Shown: positions 7,049-14,889 of the stretch, one piece after another
Position numbering within the stretch: the first letter of the stretch is position 1
How the letters are laid out: each line of letters starts with the position of its first letter
NCBI GenBank assembly: GCA_042095835.1
Contig: JBELML010000137.1
Coordinates: 1-17,260, forward strand
Origin: DATFKA01 sp042095835
Lineage (GTDB): Bacteria > Bacteroidota > Bacteroidia > Chitinophagales > Saprospiraceae
Length of the DNA: 17,260 nt
Direction: 5' to 3'
Made by a program: the position numbers and the translations under genes
The notes under the pieces: model-generated
What the model saw: the letters and a program-made list of their open reading frames with translations, nothing else
What the model was told of the DNA's origin: nothing
Databases searched by the model: none

Positions 7049-7266
7049 GTTGTATTAGGATGGTGATCAATTCAATTTACAAGCTGCTAGACGGCAGGGT
7101 GACAAGAGTCGTTGGAAATTATTAGCATTTTTTTGGAAAAAGGTTTAGATTGAAAGGTGATAGCTCAGGGTTAGGAGTGTTTGGGAGTGAAAATGGTAAG
7201 GAGTATTTCATGCTGACAAAGCGACGCGGGAGTTTTCGTCAGTAAATCTTGATTAAAATTGGGTTT
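7049..7266. other. Divergent intergenic region between LVIVD operon and small + strand gene
   Basis: This 218-bp region must contain the promoter of the minus-strand ECF operon and probably that of the + strand gene at 7267. No full match to TTG-N19/20-TAnnTTTG was found on either strand; the best minus-strand stretch reads TTGTAAATTG, some 30 bp upstream of the LVIVD ATG. A short inverted repeat CTGAC...GTCAG (7213-7242) precedes the small gene and could act in its leader. Confidence 0.4.
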
Positions 7267-7647
7267 ATGACGATAAGCAATACAACGATTGACCAAATTC
7301 GAAAACGAGGCGCGATTAAGAGTAAGGAGATCACTCAATTTGCTATACAATGCTACGAAGGCGGTATTATCTCTAAATCTAAAGCCGAAATGGCCTTCCA
7401 GATCAACGAGCTCATTCCGGAGGATAAAAACACAGCTGCCTGGTCTACTCTATTTGTAAAAATCATTTCCGATTATCTTCTTCAAGATCTCTCCTCGCCA
7501 GGAGAAGTTGATTGCAGTGAATGCAACTGGCTACTCAAAGAAATACAAGAGCATAAAGCTCCCAATGCCAATCAGAAAAAACTGGTACACTATCTGAAAA
7601 TACATACCTCGCCATTTCCGGTGGAATTGGAGGAATTGTTGAAGTAA
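7267..7647 (+). CDS. Small conserved protein of unknown function
   Basis: 126 residues from the ATG at 7267; an in-frame TTG at 7249 would add six residues, but the ATG is preferred. It is soluble, with no signal peptide or membrane segment. The central pattern EMAFQINELIP...NTAAWSTLFVKIISDYLLQD, then PGEVDCSECNWLLKEI, resembles from memory an uncharacterised proteobacterial family with a W..LFV..I.D.L motif followed by PG.V and WL. That resemblance is untested. It stands alone, divergent from the ECF operon and convergent with the M14 peptidase gene, and shares a hairpin with the latter. Function unknown. Confidence 0.72.
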   Translation: MTISNTTIDQIRKRGAIKSKEITQFAIQCYEGGIISKSKAEMAFQINELIPEDKNTAAWSTLFVKIISDYLLQDLSSPGEVDCSECNWLLKEIQEHKAPNANQKKLVHYLKIHTSPFPVELEELLK

Positions 7648-7650
7648 TAA

Positions 7651-7696
7651 AGTGCTAGTGTATTAGGATACATTTCAACACCAATACACCAGCACT
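7651..7696. terminator. Large hairpin between convergent genes, likely bidirectional terminator
   Basis: AGTGCTAGTGTATT (7651-7664) pairs with AATACACCAGCACT (7683-7696) over 13 of 14 positions, with one A/C mismatch and an 18-nt loop. It begins 3 bp after the stop of the small + strand gene and lies 17 bp before the stop of the converging M14 gene, the place expected for a shared terminator. There is no long U-tract on either side, so it may act as a transcript-end stabiliser or a rho-independent-like barrier of unusual form. The right arm contains the repeat word ACACCAGCACTCC. Confidence 0.6.
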
Positions 7697-7713
7697 CCGG
7701 AACTCAGTTAAAC

Positions 7714-10347
7714 CTAGAGTCCCGGCAACAACATCACTGCATTTTGCATCATGCGTGATGGTCCTCTCCAGAACATACGATACTGCGTATTATCTACTAA
7801 AAAGACGACTTTCCCGCGACCTACATTGGCCACGCCTGCGAAGGCTGTACCTGCTAGATGCTCTAAATTATCGGGTGATGCATAGCCAGCAGCCAATAAA
7901 TCATCGGCAGATTTGGCATAATGCCCCACGGTCTGAAAGCTTGAAGAAGGCATGATACCATCGCTGCCAAATTTTAAGGCAAACAAAGTAGGATCCATTC
8001 CGAAAGCTAGTGGGTTGGTCACATCAATATGCGCATTCAATGCTGTACCCGGAATTCGTTTTTTACCAAAATAATCCGTCCGATCTTTATAGTCTAAATA
8101 CTTCGCCTGCTCAGAAGTATCCGGCTTAGATTTTTTGAACTCAACATTGGTTATGCCAGACTTTTTTGTAAAAAAGCGAGCGGCACTTTCTGTAGCTACA
8201 ATGACTCCACCAGCTTGCACCCAAGCTTTGATTTCAGTCAACTGCTCTTTTTTGAACATTTGGTTTAAGCCATTTCCGCCTCCTGGCAAAATAAGGACAT
8301 CGTAATCTCGTAAATTCGCCCCTCCATAACGTGATCCAAAACTAGGAACTGCACTTGGCTGGAAGATTGAGGTACGGATACGCTCGACAGGTAACTCTGT
8401 TTCTTGATCAAAAAGAAAGTAGATTTGTCCGCAAGTATAGGTGCTGAATGGCGGCTCCACCAACATAGCCACCTTAGGCTGCTTGATGGGTCTATTTTTA
8501 GAAGAAGCTAAGTCCATTCCTTTCTTCATACGACCACTTCCATAGGCTTCGATCTCTACACCAACCTCTTCAGCTAAAGCTTTCATGTCTGAAGCTATCT
8601 GATCTTTCTTTTCTAAGTTTCTTCCTACCAAGACGACGAGTGATCCTTGAGGATAAGTCTTTCCATTTTGGTCTGTAAATGGCCCGTCTGCTGAGCGCAC
8701 TTTATACTTTTTTGCCCACAACTTCGCCAATGCTTTTGGAGCGTATCGTTGTGACCAGTCAATCACATAGGCATAAGCATCATCAGCTGTAGCCAAACCT
8801 TTTTTAGCCATTAGTGGCCCCGCTACTTTTTCCGTTTGCATTTTAGGAAGAGCTTCGCTAGAATAGGCTTCTAAATTGTAAGCCAGAGGAGCTGCCCAGG
8901 TTGCCATATCATACATGACGGAATCCTCGATCTCCATTTGTCGCTCCATCACACCTGTAATGAATAAATGACGCGGCTGATCTGTTTTCACAACGAAACT
9001 GCCCGCAGCTAAGCTACGATTTGCAGTCTTGCCTGTAATATAATCTTTGGCGCTAATGGAGGTACTATTGGTCAATCGTTCAACTTCAACTCCATTTCTT
9101 AGCAGAATATTGACCACATCATTGGCGTATACCGTTTGATCAGTGAAAAAGTAGGCCTTAGTTTTGACCTTACTATTTTTTGGGTGCCAAGATTCGTAGC
9201 TGTATTTTAGTAAGTCTTGTTTTCGTTCTCTAGACTTTTTAATCGTAGCAATAGAGGTGGTATAATGATCAAAAACTCTTTGACGCAAGGTTAACACGTA
9301 GCCATCATTGGTTTCAATAGCGCGACCACCACCGATACCTCCTTGCTCAGTAAGCATTCCTATCGCTCCCATTACAGATGGATAAGAAGACCCATAAGAT
9401 GGATAAAAGAAATCAAAGGAAGTTCGAGTAAAGTAATTCAATTTGTGTTGGTCAAATTGATTAACATTCGCCATGCCAAAGGTATCAGTCCATGCCTCAT
9501 AGCGATCAGGCAATTGCATATTCCTAGGGGTCGTACCGGGCATGGTGAAATAATTGGAATTGTAGCCCTGCTCATGGTAATCAACGTGTACCTGCGGCAT
9601 CCAGTTTTGATATTCCTCAATCTGGCCTCTCGACTCTGGGTGTACTCCCCAAATCCAATCTCTATTCAAATCAAACCAATAATGGTTGGTCCGGCCATTA
9701 GGCCAGGGAGCATAATGCTCTAGGTCACGTGGCTCATATCCTGGTGTTTTTACTCTAGCCATTGAATTGTACCAATAAGCATAGCGATTACGACCATCAG
9801 GATTGATACAGATAAACATGACAATAACAGAGTTTTCTAAAACATCTAATGTTTCGATATCGTTGGCTGCGGCCATTCGGTAAGCAACCTGCATTGCCGC
9901 CTCTGTACTAGAAAACTCATTGCCATGAATATTATAGCTAAACGAGGTAACAACAGGTTCATCTTCTATAATCGCTCTAGCCTCTGATTCACTGGCATCA
10001 AGGAGCTCTAAATGTTTAGCCTGAATATCGTCTATATTTTCTATGTTTTCAGCAGATGAAATGACGAGATTGATTAAAGGCCTTCCTTCGTAGGTGCGAC
10101 CATATTCATTGATCTGTACTCTGGGAGATAAGTCTGCCAAATATTCGAAATATTGGGTTACTCGCTCGTATTCGGTCATATGACTTCCCAGCTCGTAGCC
10201 CAAAAAATCTGCTGGCGAATTGACTTCCGGAATGTAGCGCAAATTAGGCTCAAAGGCAAATCGCTCGGTATCTACGACTTTCACTTGTGCAAAAGTGAAA
10301 ATAGTAGCTACCAAGAGTAAGAATGTTGTAGTGAATAATTTTTTCAT
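7714..10347 (-). CDS. Secreted M14-family zinc metallocarboxypeptidase with degenerate glutaminase-like C-terminal domain
   Basis: An 877-residue secreted protein with signal peptide MKKLFTTTFLLLVATIFTFA. The M14 domain (about 45-370) shows HGNE (His141, Glu144) as the first zinc-ligand pair, NPDG at 182-185, FDLNRDW with the substrate-binding Asn228-Arg229, DYHEQG with His258 as the probable third zinc ligand, and TEQGG with catalytic Glu334. The C-terminal part (about 620-800) has a class I glutamine amidotransferase-like fold pattern (VAMLVEP, DYDVLILPGGG, AGGVIVATESAA), but the nucleophile position shows Glu-Ser instead of Cys, so it is probably non-catalytic. It starts 44 bp after the M28 peptidase gene, in the same operon. 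The role is likely turnover of extracellular or periplasmic peptides or peptidoglycan stems; the substrate is unknown. Confidence 0.93.
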   Translation of the reverse strand: MKKLFTTTFLLLVATIFTFAQVKVVDTERFAFEPNLRYIPEVNSPADFLGYELGSHMTEYERVTQYFEYLADLSPRVQINEYGRTYEGRPLINLVISSAENIENIDDIQAKHLELLDASESEARAIIEDEPVVTSFSYNIHGNEFSSTEAAMQVAYRMAAANDIETLDVLENSVIVMFICINPDGRNRYAYWYNSMARVKTPGYEPRDLEHYAPWPNGRTNHYWFDLNRDWIWGVHPESRGQIEEYQNWMPQVHVDYHEQGYNSNYFTMPGTTPRNMQLPDRYEAWTDTFGMANVNQFDQHKLNYFTRTSFDFFYPSYGSSYPSVMGAIGMLTEQGGIGGGRAIETNDGYVLTLRQRVFDHYTTSIATIKKSRERKQDLLKYSYESWHPKNSKVKTKAYFFTDQTVYANDVVNILLRNGVEVERLTNSTSISAKDYITGKTANRSLAAGSFVVKTDQPRHLFITGVMERQMEIEDSVMYDMATWAAPLAYNLEAYSSEALPKMQTEKVAGPLMAKKGLATADDAYAYVIDWSQRYAPKALAKLWAKKYKVRSADGPFTDQNGKTYPQGSLVVLVGRNLEKKDQIASDMKALAEEVGVEIEAYGSGRMKKGMDLASSKNRPIKQPKVAMLVEPPFSTYTCGQIYFLFDQETELPVERIRTSIFQPSAVPSFGSRYGGANLRDYDVLILPGGGNGLNQMFKKEQLTEIKAWVQAGGVIVATESAARFFTKKSGITNVEFKKSKPDTSEQAKYLDYKDRTDYFGKKRIPGTALNAHIDVTNPLAFGMDPTLFALKFGSDGIMPSSSFQTVGHYAKSADDLLAAGYASPDNLEHLAGTAFAGVANVGRGKVVFLVDNTQYRMFWRGPSRMMQNAVMLLPGL

Positions 10348-10391
10348 ACTTTGGAATTCGATGATGTAGTGATATTTCCTTCTATAAAAAG

Positions 10392-11753
10392 TTATCTTCT
10401 TCTGATCAGGGTCTTAGGATAGACGACTACACTTTCGTGGCCATCTTTGCTAACGGAGACGACTCCAAAAAGGAAGTTGTCAATGACAATACCTTCTAGC
10501 GTAAAGTCCGTGATATCCTTTGATACAAACCTTGAATATTGCCATTGCGGAGCAGTGGTTTCTCTCCAGTAGATTTTATAGCCTACCAGGTCATCATCCT
10601 CTACTGCATCCCATTTCAAGCGGGTAGAAGGGCGTACAGCACCTCCAATTTGTACATTTTGAGGCTGTGGCGGAGCCCAACCTAAAGAAGCTAGAGCCAG
10701 CATGTTTACCCCCGTGAGTTTGGCAGCATATTCAAAATTAACTTTCTCAATGACATCTCCATATTTTATACCATCCTCAGTTCTTAAATCTTGGTGCTGA
10801 CGTTCATAATGCTCGTGGGTTTCCATAATACGTACTCCCGGAAAACCCAAATCATTAAATGGGCGATGGTGTCCTCCCCTACCAAAGCGATCTAAACGGT
10901 AAATCATCATGGCATTCAGGTTGGTACAATATTGGTTGGTCAAGCGATCCACGTAGCGAGCTAATTGCCTGGAAGGTCCATCTACTTCTCCACCATAAAA
11001 TCTACGCCAGGTACGATCACGCTCGTTCTCTCCTACTGGTGTGGGTTCAGAAAAAACTCTGAAAGTGGTATTGTCAATGACTCCGTCAATACCTTCAATA
11101 TTACCGATCATATCGTTGTTGAGAATACCCATGACTTCCCAGCCTTCTTCTTTGGCTACTTCTGCCATTTTCTTGCCTCCAAACAGACCTTGCTCTTCCC
11201 CTGAAAGGCCCGCATAGACAATGGTAGATGGGAATTTGTATTGACTCAAAATCCGAGCTGCTTCTATCGTACCAGCCATGCCCGAAGCATTATCATTGGC
11301 ACCTGGAGAAGCATCTGTAAAATTGCTTGCATTACTGATTCTGGAATCAATATCACCTGACATAATGATGTATCGATTAGGATAGCGGTAACCTTTTTGG
11401 ATGGCGATCACATTCACGACGTCGACATCTTTAACAATTCTTCGATTGGTCCCTTCTTCTACCAAATAATGCTGAAAATCAACCTCCAAACAACCTCCGC
11501 ATTCTTCAGAAATCCGCTCGAATTCAGATTTAATCCATCGTCTAGCTGCTCCTATACCTTGAGTAGCGGATGTGGTATCAGAAAGGGTATTCCTTGTACC
11601 AAAGTCCACCAATTTCTGGATGTACTCCTCGATCTTCTCAGGAGATGCTCCATTGGCAATGGTATATAGGCGCTCATCGGATTGTGGTGGTGCCTGTTGG
11701 GCAATTAATACGGTGGTGAAAAGTAGTAGTAATAATGTGTTTAGTGATTTCAT
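10392..11753 (-). CDS. Secreted M28-family metallopeptidase with C-terminal fibronectin type III-like domain
   Basis: A 453-residue exported protein with a signal peptide of about 19 residues ending in LIAQ. The M28 catalytic domain covers about 35-360: SGDIDS (132-137) at the place of the usual GHYDS, PGANDNASG with metal-bridging Asp154, SGEEQGLFG with Glu186/Glu187, NNDMIGN with Asp214, and GGHHRPF with His295/296 as the last ligand. The His of the first motif is replaced by Asp134, a departure from classical M28 aminopeptidases. Residues about 362-448 (PPQPQNVQIG, LKWDAVEDDDLVGYKIYWR) form a fibronectin type III-like domain. It is followed 44 bp on by the M14 peptidase. A hairpin repeat lies in its leader. 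Confidence 0.93.
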   Translation of the reverse strand: MKSLNTLLLLLFTTVLIAQQAPPQSDERLYTIANGASPEKIEEYIQKLVDFGTRNTLSDTTSATQGIGAARRWIKSEFERISEECGGCLEVDFQHYLVEEGTNRRIVKDVDVVNVIAIQKGYRYPNRYIIMSGDIDSRISNASNFTDASPGANDNASGMAGTIEAARILSQYKFPSTIVYAGLSGEEQGLFGGKKMAEVAKEEGWEVMGILNNDMIGNIEGIDGVIDNTTFRVFSEPTPVGENERDRTWRRFYGGEVDGPSRQLARYVDRLTNQYCTNLNAMMIYRLDRFGRGGHHRPFNDLGFPGVRIMETHEHYERQHQDLRTEDGIKYGDVIEKVNFEYAAKLTGVNMLALASLGWAPPQPQNVQIGGAVRPSTRLKWDAVEDDDLVGYKIYWRETTAPQWQYSRFVSKDITDFTLEGIVIDNFLFGVVSVSKDGHESVVVYPKTLIRRR

Positions 11754-11788
11754 GTTATGTGTTGTTTTGCTATATTTTATGTGCTATG

Positions 11789-11864
11789 TTAATGAGACCT
11801 TTTCGGTGCATCGCAACGAAATCTGGTCGAATTAATCTCGGCGCAGCGCAGCGGATGTCGGGAT
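11789..11864 (+). repeat. Two-hairpin intergenic repeat, copy C
   Basis: Outer arms TTAATGAGACC (11789-11799) and GGTCGAATTAA (11825-11835) are identical to copies A and B. The inner stem is TTTCG (11801-11805) with CGAAA (11817-11821), a G/A mismatch, then TGC (11807-11809) with GCA (11813-11815). The second hairpin has ATCTCG (11835-11840) against CGGGAT (11859-11864), with one T-G pair. It is followed by GGATGCTTTGCTAT as in copy A, and preceded by the heptads GTGCTAT and GTTAATG. On the minus strand it lies in the leader of the M28 peptidase gene, 35 bp before its ATG. Confidence 0.8.
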
Positions 11865-11874
11865 GCTTTGCTAT

Positions 11875-11930
11875 GTGCTATGTGCTATGTCTTATGTATA
11901 TGACACTTGACACATTTTACCTGACACCTT
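11875..11930 (+). repeat. 7-bp tandem repeats following copy C
   Basis: Heptamers GTGCTAT, GTGCTAT, GTCTTAT and GTATATG continue straight into ACACTTG, ACACATT, TTACCTG and ACACCTT. The second half reads as the reverse complement of the GTGTCAA/CAGGTAA type units seen at 26-203, so the array switches orientation at about 11902. Confidence 0.65.
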
Positions 11931-11933
11931 AAA

Positions 11934-12353
11934 TTATTCAGGTCTTTGAACTTCACTGACTTGAAGAACTGGTTGAATATTGGTGTAGTTCGGAACATCA
12001 GCTCTAAGTTTTTCTCCATTGGCTCCCATTTGCTCTTGCATAGTAGCGATATCCGCAAAAAAGAAATAGCCAATTGCAACATAACTTGCTGGTAAATCAG
12101 CGGTAGCTCCGGTTAGCCCTTTATCAATAGACATAGCTTTCAAATGATCTCCAAAAAGACTAGCAGCCATAGGCATATGCTTGTCAGCATAATAATCCAT
12201 GTCAAAAGTTTTTCCCTCTTCATTTGGATAGAAGATAGCGACCTTAATCATACCTTTCTCTACTTTCCCAGCATCGCTTGTAGTGCTGGTTTGGCAGGAA
12301 GCAAAAAGGACTAAAACAAACAGCAGTAAACTGTATTTAAAATTCATCATCAT
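11934..12353 (-). CDS. EthD-domain (dimeric alpha-beta barrel) lipoprotein
   Basis: A 139-residue protein. A signal peptide with lipobox FASC gives Cys20 as the lipid-bearing residue. The mature domain (about 35-135) matches the small EthD family: MIKVAIFYPNEEG, then FDMDYYADKHMPMAASLFG with the conserved KHMP motif (His59), then PASYVAIGYFFF and VPNYTNIQPVLQVSEV. EthD-like proteins are ferredoxin-fold dimers, usually cytoplasmic; lipidation puts this one in the envelope. It starts 24 bp after the acylase gene, so it is very probably cotranscribed. Biochemical activity unknown. The exact start among three consecutive Met codons cannot be decided and does not affect the mature protein. Confidence 0.9.
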   Translation of the reverse strand: MMMNFKYSLLLFVLVLFASCQTSTTSDAGKVEKGMIKVAIFYPNEEGKTFDMDYYADKHMPMAASLFGDHLKAMSIDKGLTGATADLPASYVAIGYFFFADIATMQEQMGANGEKLRADVPNYTNIQPVLQVSEVQRPE

Positions 12354-12377
12354 TAATTTGGGTGATATAAATTCTTG

Positions 12378-14846
12378 CTAATCTTTAGGGTTCAGGCTGA
12401 GCTTTTCAACGGTGACACTTTCAATCTTTTTTCTACTAAAGAATAAAGGAAAATATTGATCTTTTGCCCAGCTAGAAAAAAGGTTTTTATAATGTTTATC
12501 CTTAGGATCTCCAGATTGACCCGGCGTATTGGTAGCAAGACAGGCATCCCAATCACCAGTATCGGTTATGATTCTGAAAGAAGCACCACTTGATTGATTG
12601 TAATTGCCTCCTGTGCTGTTGACGGTATAGCTATTTCCACCTCTTGGTGCCGGACCTACTTCTAGGATTTGCCTAAGACTGTCGTTCACAGCATTGCTGA
12701 GTGGATGTTTGTAGACAATATGTTTCATTTTAGGCTGCCCATACTGCCACTTCGCGTGATCCTCTCCTAGTCTTTCTTTTAAGAAGCGAATCGCCAAAAT
12801 AAAGGTATGCTGTAAAAAATCATCACGGCCTTGCAAAGCATCATCACCAAAACGACCATCAGGCATCATTAATAAATCAATCACTGGTTTCAATTGAGGA
12901 CTGATATAGGATTGCAGGTTGTCAGGCACCAGGAATGATTTCATGGATTGCCTAATCTGGTTCTCCCAAGCTACATAGATCGATGCCTCAATCGATTGGG
13001 GGTTTAATTCGTAATTCCAAGTTTTTAGTACTTGTAAATAGGGCTTGATATCTGCTTGTTGTATATCTACTTTTAGAAGCATCGGCACGAGCGTCCGCGC
13101 TGGAATAGATAGATAGTCGGTCTGTATAGCTGCCATATCTGCTAAGGAGAATTGTCGGCCCGAACTCAATAATTCAGTGGCACGATCTCCTCTATAAGGA
13201 TCAGACCAGCTGTAACCCACCGCGTCCCAGTGGATATAATCTTTAGGAGTGACGTTTTCATTGGCCGTTACAAAAAGTCCATTAGCAGGATTGTAGACAT
13301 TAGGCTTGGCAGTGATAGGAAGATAACCATCCCATTCGTATCGTCCATCACCGGGTACTGGCACCATACCACTCCAATTCCTTCTGATGGGTGCTATACC
13401 TACCGCTTGCCATCCAATGTTACCTTTTTTATCTGCCCAAATCATATTTTCCCCAGGAATGTTGCTGTAATTACAGGCCGCTCGGAAGCTTTCAAAATCG
13501 GTAGCTTGATCCATTCTCAAGCTAGCTAGATAGGGAGATCCCCCATATTCTGCCCAGCCGCATCTAACCGCAAATGCTCCATTCTTTTCCTCATTTTGGT
13601 AGACGAGTGGCCCGTGTCGGGTGTATTTATGCTCTACAATGTAGGGAGACTGCCCTTTTACGGGAATAGTATCTTTAATGATACGCATGTCTTCCCAGGT
13701 ACCCTTGTACCAGTATTGATTGGAATTGTTTGGGTTTATTTTATAATAATATAAATCTTCAGCATCTGTTCTAAATACGGTTAGTCCCCAAGCACCATCT
13801 TCATTGTGACCAATGGATACTCCCGGAATTTCAGGTTCTCCACCACCAATGACATTCCAGCCAGGCCCTACTAAATGGACCATATATCGGAGCGAAGGTA
13901 CTGCCTGGGTGCGGTGCGGATCATTAGCCATTATAGGATATCCACTAGAAGTATGCTGGCCACTAACTACCCAATTATTGCTACCGATCGCATTGATACC
14001 ATCACGCTCGTCTTCTTGCCACCTCGATTCATCCTTTTGAGCTAAGGAACGAAAATATTGCAAATCAGAGTTGGCAGCATCACCAATTATATCATCTGGC
14101 TGAAAGCGAACTGGACGGCGGTAGGCATTATACAAGTTCAAAACATCTTCTTGTAACAAGGATTGATCCAGTGCAGGATCCAATGCCAATTGAGGCTTTT
14201 GAGGATGAAACCAGGAGAGTTCCTGTACTTTCTCCGGGCCGGCAATAGCCACCGCTCTACCTATGTTGAGTTCTTGGCCAATGTTTCCAAGTAAACCTTG
14301 GTGCCTGGAGATCACCACCTCTGGCGTCCATTTTTGCGGAAGAATGTCCAATAAACCAAATTCTAAAGGAAGTAGATCAGGGTTTTTACGAGTTTCTTCA
14401 ATATAAGCGTTCACGCCGGCCACGAAGGATTCGATGATTAATTTTCCTTGTGGATGATAGTGGTTCATTTCTGCATCAATATCTCCTCTAAATTTAAATA
14501 ACCTGGTGCCAATATCTCTGTCCAGTTCTTTGGGACCTAAAATTTCGGCTACTGTACCTAAAGCTTGTCTCCGCCATATTTCGAATTGAAAAAGGCGATC
14601 ACTAGCAGCATAGTATCCTTGAGCAAAGAATAGATCAGCTTCGGTTTCAGCGTAAATGTGAGCAATTCCCCATTGATCGACCAGAATTTCTACTGGTTGC
14701 TCAATACCCTTGATTTGAAGGGGTGCCTGGGCTTGGGTAAAAGACCATACAGAAAAACAGATCAGTATCCATAAATTACATTTCTTTAATTGATGGAATC
14801 GATTCTTGCGGCTTGTATAGAGAGGATTGTTAAATGTGTAAAGCAT
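12378..14846 (-). CDS. Penicillin acylase family amidase (Ntn hydrolase), secreted
   Basis: An 822-residue precursor of typical family length. After a long basic n-region, residues about 23-40 give the signal-peptide core (CNLWILICFSVWSFTQAQA). The alpha chain (about 42-270) contains DQWGIAHIYAETEADLFFAQGYYAASDRLFQFEIWRR. Autoproteolysis should occur between Gly288 and Ser289 in IGSNNWVVSG, freeing Ser289 as the N-terminal nucleophile. Downstream, SGYPIMANDPH and the motif SIGHNEDGAWGLTVF are characteristic. The family hydrolyses N-acyl amides (beta-lactams, acyl-homoserine lactones, N-acyl amino acids or cyclic lipopeptides), so the natural substrate is open. It is sandwiched between the RidA lipoprotein (43 bp upstream) and the EthD lipoprotein (24 bp downstream). 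Confidence 0.95.
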   Translation of the reverse strand: MLYTFNNPLYTSRKNRFHQLKKCNLWILICFSVWSFTQAQAPLQIKGIEQPVEILVDQWGIAHIYAETEADLFFAQGYYAASDRLFQFEIWRRQALGTVAEILGPKELDRDIGTRLFKFRGDIDAEMNHYHPQGKLIIESFVAGVNAYIEETRKNPDLLPLEFGLLDILPQKWTPEVVISRHQGLLGNIGQELNIGRAVAIAGPEKVQELSWFHPQKPQLALDPALDQSLLQEDVLNLYNAYRRPVRFQPDDIIGDAANSDLQYFRSLAQKDESRWQEDERDGINAIGSNNWVVSGQHTSSGYPIMANDPHRTQAVPSLRYMVHLVGPGWNVIGGGEPEIPGVSIGHNEDGAWGLTVFRTDAEDLYYYKINPNNSNQYWYKGTWEDMRIIKDTIPVKGQSPYIVEHKYTRHGPLVYQNEEKNGAFAVRCGWAEYGGSPYLASLRMDQATDFESFRAACNYSNIPGENMIWADKKGNIGWQAVGIAPIRRNWSGMVPVPGDGRYEWDGYLPITAKPNVYNPANGLFVTANENVTPKDYIHWDAVGYSWSDPYRGDRATELLSSGRQFSLADMAAIQTDYLSIPARTLVPMLLKVDIQQADIKPYLQVLKTWNYELNPQSIEASIYVAWENQIRQSMKSFLVPDNLQSYISPQLKPVIDLLMMPDGRFGDDALQGRDDFLQHTFILAIRFLKERLGEDHAKWQYGQPKMKHIVYKHPLSNAVNDSLRQILEVGPAPRGGNSYTVNSTGGNYNQSSGASFRIITDTGDWDACLATNTPGQSGDPKDKHYKNLFSSWAKDQYFPLFFSRKKIESVTVEKLSLNPKD

Positions 14847-14889
14847 GAGTCAGACAATTTAGGTAGATAAAATATTCGTTAAGAGCGCA

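Larger units (their letters stand above)
11754..11933. other. Gap in the peptidase/acylase gene run filled by repeat copy C
   Basis: This 180-bp gap between the EthD lipoprotein and M28 genes is almost wholly made of the two-hairpin element and flanking heptads, while the other gaps in this run are 24-44 bp. The repeat was therefore probably inserted into, or grew within, an operon-like array. Small open frames here (for example 11735-11932 on the + strand) are translations of the repeat. Confidence 0.7.

Noticed and set aside
7249..7266. TTG start for the small + strand protein
   Set aside because: An in-frame ATG six codons later is more likely; the extra residues add nothing recognisable.
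9343..9723. 126-residue + strand frame opposite the M14 peptidase
   Set aside because: Lies fully antisense to a well-supported coding sequence with intact active-site motifs.
11735..11932. + strand reading frame over repeat copy C
   Set aside because: Overlaps the M28 start on the opposite strand and consists of repeat translation.
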